In this document: positions 1 through 7,326 of the stretch, piece after piece
Numbering within the stretch: the first letter of the stretch is position 1
Layout: each line of letters begins with the position of its first letter
DNA from: DATGIQ01 sp035295665
GTDB lineage: Bacteria; Planctomycetota; Planctomycetia; Gemmatales; Gemmataceae
Assembly: GCA_035295665.1 (NCBI GenBank)
Contig: DATGIQ010000459.1
Coordinates: 1 to 10,477, forward strand
Reading direction: 5' to 3'
DNA: 10,477 nt
Program-made: the position numbers and the translations under genes
Notes under the pieces: generated by a model
What the model was told of the DNA's origin: nothing
The model's input: the letters and a program-made list of their open reading frames with translations, nothing else
The model's database searches: none

Positions 1-98
1 CAAAAACAATTTGACAACCAAAGACGCTGTCGTCATGGTATTTTCGGGGATTTCTCGAATCTGGGCCACCGAGTGTCAAAATAATTCTGCGGTCCTGC
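1..98. other. Left-edge stretch without assignable gene
   Basis: AT-richer than the rest. It holds an inverted pair tttgaca (10-16) and tgtcaaa (74-80), giving a TTGACA-like word on each strand, but neither has a matching -10 box at 16-18 bases. A minus-strand ATG at 36-34 opens a frame of 12 codons running off the left edge without a clear ribosome binding site, so a gene beginning here cannot be affirmed or excluded. Confidence 0.3.
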
Positions 99-443
99 TT
101 AGTTGAATGTAACCGAGAACCCTTCTCCCGGCACATAAATGAGCTTCCACTGATGCCGGCCGGTGGCTTCGAGCCAATCGATCAGATCCTCCGCTTCAAT
201 CTTGGTCAAACGGGAGACGCATGCCGAGCGGGGGCTTTGGCTGGCGTCCCGACTTCTGCGGTCCGCGGTCAGCCTTGTCAAGAAATGAGGAGCCCGAGCC
301 TGCCGCCAAACAAAAAAGGCCATTGCGTTCACACGCGCATCGCCCACGGGTGTACATTCCCTTCCTTGGGCCCACGGCGAAATGGAAAAAAGTGGTGATT
401 CAGCCTTGGTGCGAGTGCGAGTCCGACACCAACCATAATTCAT
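99..443 (-). CDS. Uncertain small protein; only the last ~37 residues look coding
   Basis: A 114-codon open frame whose upstream two thirds (Arg-rich, low in typical secondary-structure pattern) has no ribosome binding site before the ATG at 443 or the internal ATG at 323-321. The last 37 codons (from about 209) read LTKIEAEDLIDWLEATG then a beta-like YVPGEGFSVTF, which looks like a genuine helix-then-strand domain. I have a general recollection of similar EAEDLLDWLEANG-type small proteins in Gemmata-group genomes. A TTG at about 209 could start a short protein, or the tail could be the remnant of a longer gene broken upstream. It lies 40 bases beyond the lipoprotein stop on the same strand. 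Function unknown; the start given is only the longest open frame. Confidence 0.3.
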   Translation of the reverse strand: MNYGWCRTRTRTKAESPLFSISPWAQGRECTPVGDARVNAMAFFVWRQARAPHFLTRLTADRRSRDASQSPRSACVSRLTKIEAEDLIDWLEATGRHQWKLIYVPGEGFSVTFN

Positions 444-483
444 AGCACATAAATGCCGGCAGAGCCAGAGAAGTTCGGATCGT

Positions 484-1179
484 TTAAGGCCGCGGCTGCC
501 CCGCCGACGGTGTAATCGCTTGCACGGGCAGAACGGTCTGCACGGGAACCGCCGACCGTACCGGTTCGTTCCTTTTGTAGTTCTGGGCCACGCTCGTTGT
601 TGCTTTCTTCAACGGTTCGGAGTCGCCGAGGGTCATTGGTGCGCTGGCGGCAAAGAGGGGACCGCCCTTTTGCGGCGTATAGCGCACTTTCAAATGCACG
701 CGGTTAATCTCGGGTCGGTACGTGCCCCAGGGGAGGAACACCGTATAGCCCCAGCCGATCGGATCGCGGCGCTGGAGCCGTTTGAGCGTCACGTGGTCAA
801 ATTGCCATTCTTCCAGCGGGGGTGTTCCCTTCGGAGCAGGACCGGCCGTGTCGTCATACAGGGTCACGCACAGCGTGCCATCGCCAAGTAGCGGGCAGCC
901 CACATCCGCGCCGAACAGATAGATTCGGCCGACGAGGCCCGGCGTCTCATCGCCGTCGTGCACCGGATCCGGAGTCTTGACGACCGCCGGGTTCCATGCG
1001 GCCACGACTTGGCACGGTACGTTGTCCGCTGACTCAGCGCCCGGGTTGACGAACGAACCCACGCTCACACAGCCGGCCAAACAAAAGGCAAAAGGCAATA
1101 GGCCGAAGGCAAAGGGTTTTGACGACTGCGACTTGTTCCTTTTTCCTTGTTCCTTTTTCCTGGTTCCAGGAAGTTCCAT
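484..1179 (-). CDS. Lipoprotein of unknown function downstream of the secretin
   Basis: A 231-residue predicted lipoprotein. The N-terminus is strongly basic (1-21), then a hydrophobic stretch PFAFGLLPFAFC (22-33) ends in the lipobox L-A-G-C with the lipidated cysteine at 37. The mature part holds three more cysteines (56, 95, 104) and looks like a compact beta-sandwich: QVVAAWNPAVV (57-67), GRIYLFGADVG (84-94), GTLCVTLYDD (101-110), WGYTVFLPWGTYRPEINRVH (143-162). The final 50 residues are low-complexity, rich in Val, Pro and Thr. I do not recognise a named family; it resembles a conserved hypothetical type seen in planctomycetes, from memory only. It starts 34 bases after the secretin stop, has a strong ribosome binding site and is probably co-transcribed, which makes a role as pilotin or channel accessory a reasonable guess and no more. 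Odd feature: most of the signal peptide is encoded by 7-base tandem repeats. Confidence 0.82.
   Translation of the reverse strand: MELPGTRKKEQGKRNKSQSSKPFAFGLLPFAFCLAGCVSVGSFVNPGAESADNVPCQVVAAWNPAVVKTPDPVHDGDETPGLVGRIYLFGADVGCPLLGDGTLCVTLYDDTAGPAPKGTPPLEEWQFDHVTLKRLQRRDPIGWGYTVFLPWGTYRPEINRVHLKVRYTPQKGGPLFAASAPMTLGDSEPLKKATTSVAQNYKRNEPVRSAVPVQTVLPVQAITPSAGQPRP
1086..1113. repeat. Four tandem heptanucleotides in the lipoprotein h-region
   Basis: On the plus strand the units are aggcaaa, aggcaat, aggccga, aggcaaa, with a degenerate extra unit (aaacaaa) at 1079-1085. On the minus strand they encode the hydrophobic PFAFGLLPFAFC core just before the lipobox. The 19 bases to the other block (1114-1132) do not follow the period. 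Confidence 0.82.
1133..1167. repeat. Five tandem heptanucleotides in the lipoprotein signal sequence
   Basis: On the plus strand the units are ttgttcc, tttttcc, ttgttcc, tttttcc, tggttcc, so the period is 7 with an alternating 14-base superperiod. Read on the minus strand they encode the basic n-region (GTRKKEQGKRNK). The period is not a multiple of three, so gain or loss of one unit shifts the frame. Confidence 0.85.
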
Positions 1180-1187
1180 CCTTGGAT

Positions 1188-1193
1188 CTCCTT
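1188..1193 (-). promoter_or_regulatory. Strong Shine-Dalgarno of the lipoprotein gene
   Basis: Minus-strand AAGGAG lies 8 bases before the ATG at 1179-1177. It is the best ribosome binding site in the window and places translation upstream of the two heptanucleotide repeat blocks, so those repeats are translated. Confidence 0.8.
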
Positions 1194-1213
1194 GGGCGAT
1201 TCACCGGATGGGT

Positions 1214-4200
1214 TTACGGTTTCGATAGACCGGCACCTTGATAAGCCGGCGGAGCCTGGATCGAGGATTGCACCCCAAGGCTCGATTGCACGGGACTCTG
1301 CAATCCCGGAGCGGTGCGCGGCGGCAGCGCTTCTTGCACGGTGGACGGCGGTAGCCCCGGGTCAGCAGGCAGCGCCGGCGGGCAGGAAGGGGCGGACCAG
1401 TGTCCCGGGTCGGGCACTCCGCCCGGCGGGAGAGGAAGACGGGCACCCGGAGGTGGCGGGAAGATCGGAGCCATTCCGGACGTCCCGTGAGTGCTGATGA
1501 TGTCCCCCAGGCACCATTCCATCCGCTGCGACTCCTCATGGAGGATGCGATCGGCATCCACCCGAGAGCGGATGATGTGCGGTGTCAAAATCACGAGCAG
1601 CTCGCGCCGGTCCTTGGACTGCGTTCGGAAACGGAAGGCCGCTCCGACATAGGGAAGGTCGCCGAGCCAGGGGATCTTGTTTTCGGTCTTTGAGTCCTGC
1701 TTACTGATCAACCCGCCAAGGGCGATCGTTTCGCCGTCCTGAACGGAGACGGTCGTCTCGAAGTGTTCGATGTTGAACTGGGGGTAAGACTGGCCGGCCA
1801 CGACAATGGAATTTCCTACCGACGAAACTTCCGGCACGACCCGCATCAACACGCTCCCGTCGGGACTGATCCGAGGCGTTACGGCCAAATTCACACCGGT
1901 GTTGATGTAGTTTACCGCGTTACTGAGGATGCCGGTCCCGGTGATCGACTGGGTACTGATGGTGGGAACCTGTAACCCAATGTTCACATAGGCGACCTGG
2001 TTATCCAGGGTTGTGATCTGCGGCCGGCTCAGGATATCGATGCGGCCCTGAGTTTTGAGGGCGCGGATCAGAAGGTTGAACGTATCGCTCGCCGCGGAGA
2101 AGACGAAGCCACCGACGCCGCTGGTCGGCGATACTCGGCCGGTACCCAGGCTGTTCAGGCCCTGAAAACCGACAATGCCAGGGTCGGCGGCGAAACTGTT
2201 GGGCAACGGCTGCAACGGGTTATTGAAATTGAACCCGCTCGCGCCCATCGGAATGGTCGTGTTGATGGACGTACCACCGACGCTGCGGCGGAATAGTACG
2301 GGCGCCTGAAGTCCAAACTCGACGCCAAATTCATCAGTGCCGGTCAGGTGCACCTCGGCGATGAGCACCTGAACGACCACCTGGGGCGGCTCGGCATCGA
2401 GCTCGTGAATGAGCCGCATGACCTCGTCGAAATAACGGGGCGTGGCGCTGATGAGGAGCTTGTTGGTGATCGGCTCCGGGATTACCACGACATCGCGCTG
2501 GACTTCCAGGAACGGGCTCAGCTGACTTCCCTGCGTCAGCACCTGCAAGGACTTGGCCAGGAACGTGGAGAGCGCGGCCCCCACATCATTGGCCGAGCCA
2601 TTCCGTAAGTGGTAAACCTCGTTGATGCGAGATTGGACAGGCGTACCTTCCAATCGGTCGATCATCGCCTCGACCAGGATCAAGTCGTTCGGACTGCCAG
2701 CCACGATGAGGCTGTTGGTGCGATCTTCCACGCTGAAGCGGAGCTGGATCAGCGGTGCGCCCTCACTCACCAAGAGCGGGACGGCTCCGCCGGGGCCGCC
2801 GCCTTGACCGGATGGACTCGGGAAGGCGCCCAGGGGCCCGCCACCGCTCGGTCCACCGCCGGTGAATGGACTTCCCGTCGCGCCGCCCGTAGTCGAAGTC
2901 GTTGGCGGCAATGGCGCGACCGATTGGGGAGGAGGAGGCGTGCCTCCGAAAAAGAGCTGGTACAACAGGTTAGCCATGGTGCGGGCGTCCGCCGTGTGGA
3001 GCGTGAAGATCTTGATGGAAGCACGGTATTCCGGAATGACATCAAGATCCTTGATGAGCGCCAGGATCAACTCCATCGTTTTGGACGGCGCCGAGATGAT
3101 CAGGCTGTTGGTGCGCGGATCCGGCGTGATGAAAATGTCTTCCAAGATGCCCGATTCGACCGATTCTTTGGGACCCTTGTGCGGGCTGATGAACTTCAGG
3201 CTCAGGCCTTTGCTGGCAGATCCCGGTCGGGCTGCCGCGGGGCCCCCAAGCGGCGGTGTGCCTCCGGTGGCTGGATTACCCCCGATTGGAGGTGTGCCTC
3301 CCGTCAGCGGTGTGCCACCGGGGAAGGGGCTGCCGCCGGTGAGAGGACTACCGAGGGGGCTGCCGGCTGGGCCGCCCAGGGGATTGCCGCCAGTCGGGAA
3401 TGGGCTACCCGTGGGCGGCGTACCGCCGGTCGGGAATGGGCTGCCCGTGGGCGAGGTCGGACTCGTCACGTTCACGCCTTCGGAGATCGCTTGCGTCAAC
3501 AAAACCGCAATATCACTGGCGATCGCGTTCCGCAGCGGAACAATGTGCAGTTCGTTGACGGCCTTCGAAAAAGTCGTGTCGATGCGGGTGATCAGCTCGC
3601 GAATTTCGTCGAGATCGGTCGGAGCCGCCTGGACAAGGACTGTATTGGTGGTTGGCTCCGAGGTAAAGCGGATCTGATGTTGATTCGCCTGCTCGCCTGG
3701 ATAACGAGCGATGTACCAGTTGTTGAGCAAGTCCGCCACCGCCCGGGCGGAGGCCTTCGTGAGCTGGAAGGGTACCGCTCTCCCCTTGGGGCTCGAGGCA
3801 ATATCCAGCTTCTTGATTTCCTTGGTGATGTCCTCAACACGAGCCTTCGGCGCCGCAACCAAAATCGCGTTCTGGCGCGGCAACGGATACAGAAAGATCG
3901 AAGCCGGCTGCTGCTGTGGTTGTTGCGGTTGCTGCGGTTGGCCCGGCTGCTGGGGCTGCCCAGGAGCCCCTCCTTGAGGTTGCTGTTGTTGGGGCGGCGG
4001 GGGTTGCGGAGGCCGTCCCGGCACGCCCGGTGTCGGCACTTGGGTCAGGAAGCTCCCGGCCACCTGCGTGGCCACACGCCGATAAACCTGGTCCATGATG
4101 AAGTAGACACTGGTGGCGTCGGCAGTTTCCAGGGGCACCACAACGAGCTCAATCTCGGCACGGGCGCCCAGGGCCTCGATGTACTGAATCAGCCGGACGA

Positions 4201-7078
4201 TTTCCTCGACGTCGGCCGGGTTCTCCCCCTTGATGACGATCACGCCCAGTTCCGGCAGCGACTCTGCAGTGATTGGCCCGCGTGGTCCACCGGTCGCGGG
4301 GGGTTGGGCCGGAGTCTGCCCGGGCGGCTGAGGCAATGGCTGCCCGGCCGGCATCTGCTCGTATTTCACGAGCTCAATTGAATTGGAAGTTGGCTCATTG
4401 TCAGTTGCTTGTTGCGGATCGAAGAGGACGGCAAACTTCGGGTCATCCTTGACCCCCTGGACGAAAAAACGGGGCCCTCCCCCGGGCTCGTGCATGCTCG
4501 CCAATTGTCGATCCTCCTTGAGATCGTTTGCTCGGCTCTGTGGGCCCTCCGAGGAGCCGGCTCCGGGATGCGTCCCTTGGCCAGTTGACTTGCCGGTCGG
4601 GTGTGCCTTTCCCTGCATCGCATCGATGGCCCGCTGCACCAGATCGGGATTGATGTTCTTGAGCGGGATCACCTTGATCGTCGTTTTCGAATTCTGCGCA
4701 TCTTTCTCGATGTTCTCGATCAAGCCATTGATTTCCTCATAGACGATCTGGTTGCAGGACAAGAACAGCGAGTTGGTTTTTTCATCGTAGGAAACCGTGA
4801 GATCGACACCGCGTGGTTGGCCGTTCTGGTCGACGTTCAGGTTCAGCGACGGCCCATAGAAGTAGCCATTCTTCAGGGCGCCGCTCTTCATCATCTCGAG
4901 GGTATTGTTGATGTGTTCCTTGTAGATGTCCTTGATCAGGTAATACATGTCCTTGGCGAGGGTATGCTTCAGTGGGCCGATCTTGAAGTTGCGGACGATG
5001 AGCTTTTCGTTCACCTTGTGGTTGTCGATGAACTCCTCGACCATCCGGCGGATGTTGATCATGTCGATCGGCTTCGCACGCACCAGGAGCGAATTCGTGG
5101 TAGGGTCGGCCACCACACGAATGGTCCCTTCCGACTTTTTTTGCTGGTTCATGAAGGGGTTAAAGAACCAGCGTTCCATCGCGTTGTTCTTCTCCGGCTT
5201 GTTGCCGTTGAACGCCTCGTCCAGGATCTTGGCGGCATCGGTTGCCCGGGCGGTCTTCAACGTGATCACCTCGAAGTCGCCTTCGCCGGGCTCCGTTTGG
5301 GTCAACAAGCGGCTCAGCTCGCGCACCAGGGCGAGCGCCTGTTGATCGTCGCAGTCGGCCCGCAGCTTGTTGCCGAAAGCCGTCAAGGTGAGGGTGGGCA
5401 AGTCGCTGTCAGCGACCTTCTGGGCCTGTGGATCGAATAGTTGGCCGCCGCCCGCGCCGCTGGGGCCTTTTGTTGGGGCTGGCGCCGGGTTACTGGATCC
5501 GCCAATGCGCATCGTGTCGCTGCCGGGGATGACAAGCTTGATCGGGTACTTGCGGATCTGCGGAATCATCCGGGCCAAGGCCTGGGCCAGGGCCGCGGCA
5601 CTGGCTTTTTCGAGCGTGATGGTGCACGTTGTCGGCGACGCCTGGCCGGCATCGATCAACTTCTCGCCATACGATTCCAGCGCCATCTTGACGGCCCGGA
5701 TTTGATCGATGGTTCCCCGGACGACGATGGCATTTTCATTCGGATTGACGACAAACGTGGGAACCGGAGCACCACGACTGCTATCAAACAACGAGCTGAG
5801 ACTGTCCACCGCTTGTTTCGGATTCAACATATTCAGCGTGATGGCCTCGGTTTTCAATTCATCCTTGGAGCTCTCGATGAACTTTTTGATTGCTGCCTGG
5901 TCGGCGGGATAAGCATGGACCATGACCTGGTCCTTGCCGACGGCGGCAATCGTGACATCGGACGTCTTTCCGTAGAGTTTTTCGAGCGATTTGGCCAGCG
6001 CCTCGGCATTGCCCGCCGGTGCGGTGTACGTGACATACTGGAGCGGTCCGGTGGGTATCGGAATCTGGCCCACCTGGGGAACATCCATGTCTGCCAGGGC
6101 TTTCTTGGCCTGTTCGAGCTTGTTGGGCGGACCACTGACGAAGACGCGATTGGTGCCGTTGTCCGAAGTGACGTGGACTTTGGGTTCGTTGGTACCGCCT
6201 CCGCCGCCGGGATGGGGCTGGTTGGGCATCTGCATTCCCGGATTGCCCGGGCCGCCTTGCGCCGGCTGCGGGGCGATGCCAAACAGCTCCTTCAATTTTT
6301 TCTCGGCTTCGCTCGCACGGATCCACTTGCACGTGTACGTGTGCATCCCCGCTTTTTCCTTCTCCGCCTTCTCCGCACTCTTGAGGTAATTCACCACGTT
6401 TTTCAGGTTGGCCACGGAGTCGCGAAGGACCAGTTGATTGGCGCCCGGAATATTCAGAAGATCTCCGTACGGAGCCATCAGTTTTTTGAACGGATTGTTG
6501 GCGACGTTCTTGGCGTACTCGGCCGCGATCTTGTCGGCGTCGAGGACGTCCAGCTGATAGTTCATGGTGACGATCTCGGTGTCACCATGATCCTTGAGTT
6601 CGTCTTCGGTGACGAGCGGCAACCGTGATGGATCGAGTCGCAGATTCGGATTGGAGGAACTGGGCAACTGAATCAGGTTCCATCTCCCCGTACCACGGAT
6701 GAGGACGCACGGTTTTTGTTGCCCCATCAATTGCTCGTTGAGGATGTCCACGATCTCCGGAATCGTGTACGACTTGGAACCACCCGGCGCGAAGTAAGAG
6801 AACTTCCCTTCCGGGTAGAATGGGACATTCACGCCCATGCCGGTCTGGTTACCGAGCCATTCAAGCGTCGCAGGCCACGGTTCGTCGCGCTTCTGCATCT
6901 CGATTCTCTTCTCGGCCGGCTTTACCTGCGTGGCGCCTTTGGCCGAAATTTGCGCGAGTGGATGGTCTCCCCGATCATCGGGGTCGATAGCACCTACGGG
7001 CACGGTCCAGCTTCCCAGCACAACGAGGGAAGCGAAGAACAGGAAGCGCCGAGTCATACGGGCTGGAAGTGCTGACAT
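1214..7078 (-). CDS. Giant multi-module secretin (GspD/PilQ family)
   Basis: About 1954 residues from ATG 7078 (usual GspD/PilQ: 600-750). It would form the outer-membrane channel. A signal peptide (1-30, ending TVPVGA) is followed by an N0/STN-like domain (about 56-150) and roughly thirteen N1-type modules: 169-240, 245-334, 347-406, 410-470, 484-596, 601-690, 694-795, 798-972, 975-1093, 1100-1178, 1185-1347, 1352-1479, 1485-1572. Many show the second-strand signature TN-S-hydrophobic then A/S-P, for example at 661, 768, 1144, 1323, 1454 and 1538. The secretin barrel spans about 1572-1838, with TTVSVQDGETIALGGL and the hallmark PWLGDLPYVGAAFR (from 1803). A 116-residue tail rich in Pro follows. 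Several modules carry Pro/Gly/Gln inserts. Which pathway it serves (pilus or type II secretion) cannot be told, so no symbol is given. The barrel and N0 calls are firm; exact module borders are by eye. Confidence 0.93.
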   Translation of the reverse strand: MSALPARMTRRFLFFASLVVLGSWTVPVGAIDPDDRGDHPLAQISAKGATQVKPAEKRIEMQKRDEPWPATLEWLGNQTGMGVNVPFYPEGKFSYFAPGGSKSYTIPEIVDILNEQLMGQQKPCVLIRGTGRWNLIQLPSSSNPNLRLDPSRLPLVTEDELKDHGDTEIVTMNYQLDVLDADKIAAEYAKNVANNPFKKLMAPYGDLLNIPGANQLVLRDSVANLKNVVNYLKSAEKAEKEKAGMHTYTCKWIRASEAEKKLKELFGIAPQPAQGGPGNPGMQMPNQPHPGGGGGTNEPKVHVTSDNGTNRVFVSGPPNKLEQAKKALADMDVPQVGQIPIPTGPLQYVTYTAPAGNAEALAKSLEKLYGKTSDVTIAAVGKDQVMVHAYPADQAAIKKFIESSKDELKTEAITLNMLNPKQAVDSLSSLFDSSRGAPVPTFVVNPNENAIVVRGTIDQIRAVKMALESYGEKLIDAGQASPTTCTITLEKASAAALAQALARMIPQIRKYPIKLVIPGSDTMRIGGSSNPAPAPTKGPSGAGGGQLFDPQAQKVADSDLPTLTLTAFGNKLRADCDDQQALALVRELSRLLTQTEPGEGDFEVITLKTARATDAAKILDEAFNGNKPEKNNAMERWFFNPFMNQQKKSEGTIRVVADPTTNSLLVRAKPIDMINIRRMVEEFIDNHKVNEKLIVRNFKIGPLKHTLAKDMYYLIKDIYKEHINNTLEMMKSGALKNGYFYGPSLNLNVDQNGQPRGVDLTVSYDEKTNSLFLSCNQIVYEEINGLIENIEKDAQNSKTTIKVIPLKNINPDLVQRAIDAMQGKAHPTGKSTGQGTHPGAGSSEGPQSRANDLKEDRQLASMHEPGGGPRFFVQGVKDDPKFAVLFDPQQATDNEPTSNSIELVKYEQMPAGQPLPQPPGQTPAQPPATGGPRGPITAESLPELGVIVIKGENPADVEEIVRLIQYIEALGARAEIELVVVPLETADATSVYFIMDQVYRRVATQVAGSFLTQVPTPGVPGRPPQPPPPQQQQPQGGAPGQPQQPGQPQQPQQPQQQPASIFLYPLPRQNAILVAAPKARVEDITKEIKKLDIASSPKGRAVPFQLTKASARAVADLLNNWYIARYPGEQANQHQIRFTSEPTTNTVLVQAAPTDLDEIRELITRIDTTFSKAVNELHIVPLRNAIASDIAVLLTQAISEGVNVTSPTSPTGSPFPTGGTPPTGSPFPTGGNPLGGPAGSPLGSPLTGGSPFPGGTPLTGGTPPIGGNPATGGTPPLGGPAAARPGSASKGLSLKFISPHKGPKESVESGILEDIFITPDPRTNSLIISAPSKTMELILALIKDLDVIPEYRASIKIFTLHTADARTMANLLYQLFFGGTPPPPQSVAPLPPTTSTTGGATGSPFTGGGPSGGGPLGAFPSPSGQGGGPGGAVPLLVSEGAPLIQLRFSVEDRTNSLIVAGSPNDLILVEAMIDRLEGTPVQSRINEVYHLRNGSANDVGAALSTFLAKSLQVLTQGSQLSPFLEVQRDVVVIPEPITNKLLISATPRYFDEVMRLIHELDAEPPQVVVQVLIAEVHLTGTDEFGVEFGLQAPVLFRRSVGGTSINTTIPMGASGFNFNNPLQPLPNSFAADPGIVGFQGLNSLGTGRVSPTSGVGGFVFSAASDTFNLLIRALKTQGRIDILSRPQITTLDNQVAYVNIGLQVPTISTQSITGTGILSNAVNYINTGVNLAVTPRISPDGSVLMRVVPEVSSVGNSIVVAGQSYPQFNIEHFETTVSVQDGETIALGGLISKQDSKTENKIPWLGDLPYVGAAFRFRTQSKDRRELLVILTPHIIRSRVDADRILHEESQRMEWCLGDIISTHGTSGMAPIFPPPPGARLPLPPGGVPDPGHWSAPSCPPALPADPGLPPSTVQEALPPRTAPGLQSPVQSSLGVQSSIQAPPAYQGAGLSKP
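3220..3460 (-). repeat. Pro/Gly/Ser/Thr-rich repetitive insert in the secretin, with a 36-base direct repeat
   Basis: The segment encodes about 80 residues built from SPFPTGG-, TGGTPP- and GGNP-like words inside the eleventh N module. Within it a 25-base word at 3393-3417 recurs at 3429-3453 with one mismatch, a 36-base period equal to a 12-residue period (PTGSPFPTGGTP then PTGSPFPTGGNP). Because the period is a multiple of three, change in copy number would keep the frame and only alter linker length. Confidence 0.75.
3905..4015 (-). repeat. Gln/Pro-rich low-complexity insert in the secretin
   Basis: On the minus strand this part encodes runs of Pro and Gln (words such as PPPPQQQQPQGG and QQPQQPQQQP) between the two halves of the ninth N module. 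The DNA is a degenerate run of cag/caa and ccg triplets. It is a flexible linker inside the gene, not a separate element. Confidence 0.7.
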
Positions 7079-7326
7079 GTTTAGGCCCTGCCGCAAACCT
7101 GTGTGAGAGGAGAGTATTTCGAGGGAGCACTCTCGCCTGATTTCAACGTTTCCTCTTATCATAGCGGTATTTACTCAGAAGCGCAGCCATAAAATGTGCT
7201 GGCACGACCGCTATTTTCCTAAGAATCGGCACTCCCTGCCTATCTTCCTTAATCTTTGTCGCGAATGGATAAATGGTTCAAGTTTTGGATCAAGGCGATG
7301 CCATGACGCATTCGCTTCGTTCTCCA
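7079..7326 (-). other. AT-richer leader upstream of the secretin gene
   Basis: This 248-base stretch between the hairpin cluster and the chosen secretin start carries no convincing gene on either strand. On the minus strand a -10-like TATGAT lies at 7163-7158, but no good -35 hexamer sits 16-18 bases upstream, so a secretin promoter here is possible and unproven. A short inverted repeat (gagagt/actctc on the minus strand, about 7135-7111) lies in the would-be leader. The reading frame of the secretin stays open up to an ATG at 7162, but the 28 extra residues are not signal-peptide-like and that ATG has no clear ribosome binding site. Confidence 0.45.
7086..7090 (-). promoter_or_regulatory. 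Candidate ribosome binding site of the secretin gene
   Basis: Minus-strand CAGGG lies 7 bases before the ATG at 7078-7076. The next in-frame ATG (7057-7055) has no purine-rich stretch before it, and the upstream one (7162) is poorly placed for a signal peptide, so this modest site is the reason for choosing 7078. Confidence 0.5.

Noticed and set aside
406..432. Inverted repeat ttggtg/caccaa as a terminator for the lipoprotein operon
   Set aside because: Only a 6-bp stem with a 15-base loop, and the minus-strand T run (about 391-386) begins too far downstream.
131..455. Repeated word gcacataaatg at 131-141 and 445-455
   Set aside because: Only 11 bases with no similarity in the flanks; not enough to call an attachment site or element boundary.
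1159..1170. Perfect palindrome cctggttccagg
   Set aside because: It overlaps the end of the heptanucleotide block and is too short to support a regulator site on its own.
2609..4381. 590-codon open frame on the plus strand opposite the secretin
   Set aside because: It lies wholly within the secretin gene, is rich in Arg, Gly and Asp with no domain pattern, and has no ribosome binding site. GC-rich codon use on the minus strand explains the missing stops.
5441..6628. 395-codon open frame on the plus strand
   Set aside because: Antisense to clear secretin N modules and without any recognisable motif or membrane segment.
7079..7162. Secretin start at the upstream ATG 7162
   Set aside because: It would add 28 hydrophilic residues before the signal peptide, and there is no well-placed ribosome binding site; ATG 7078 with CAGGG before it fits better. 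Not fully excluded.
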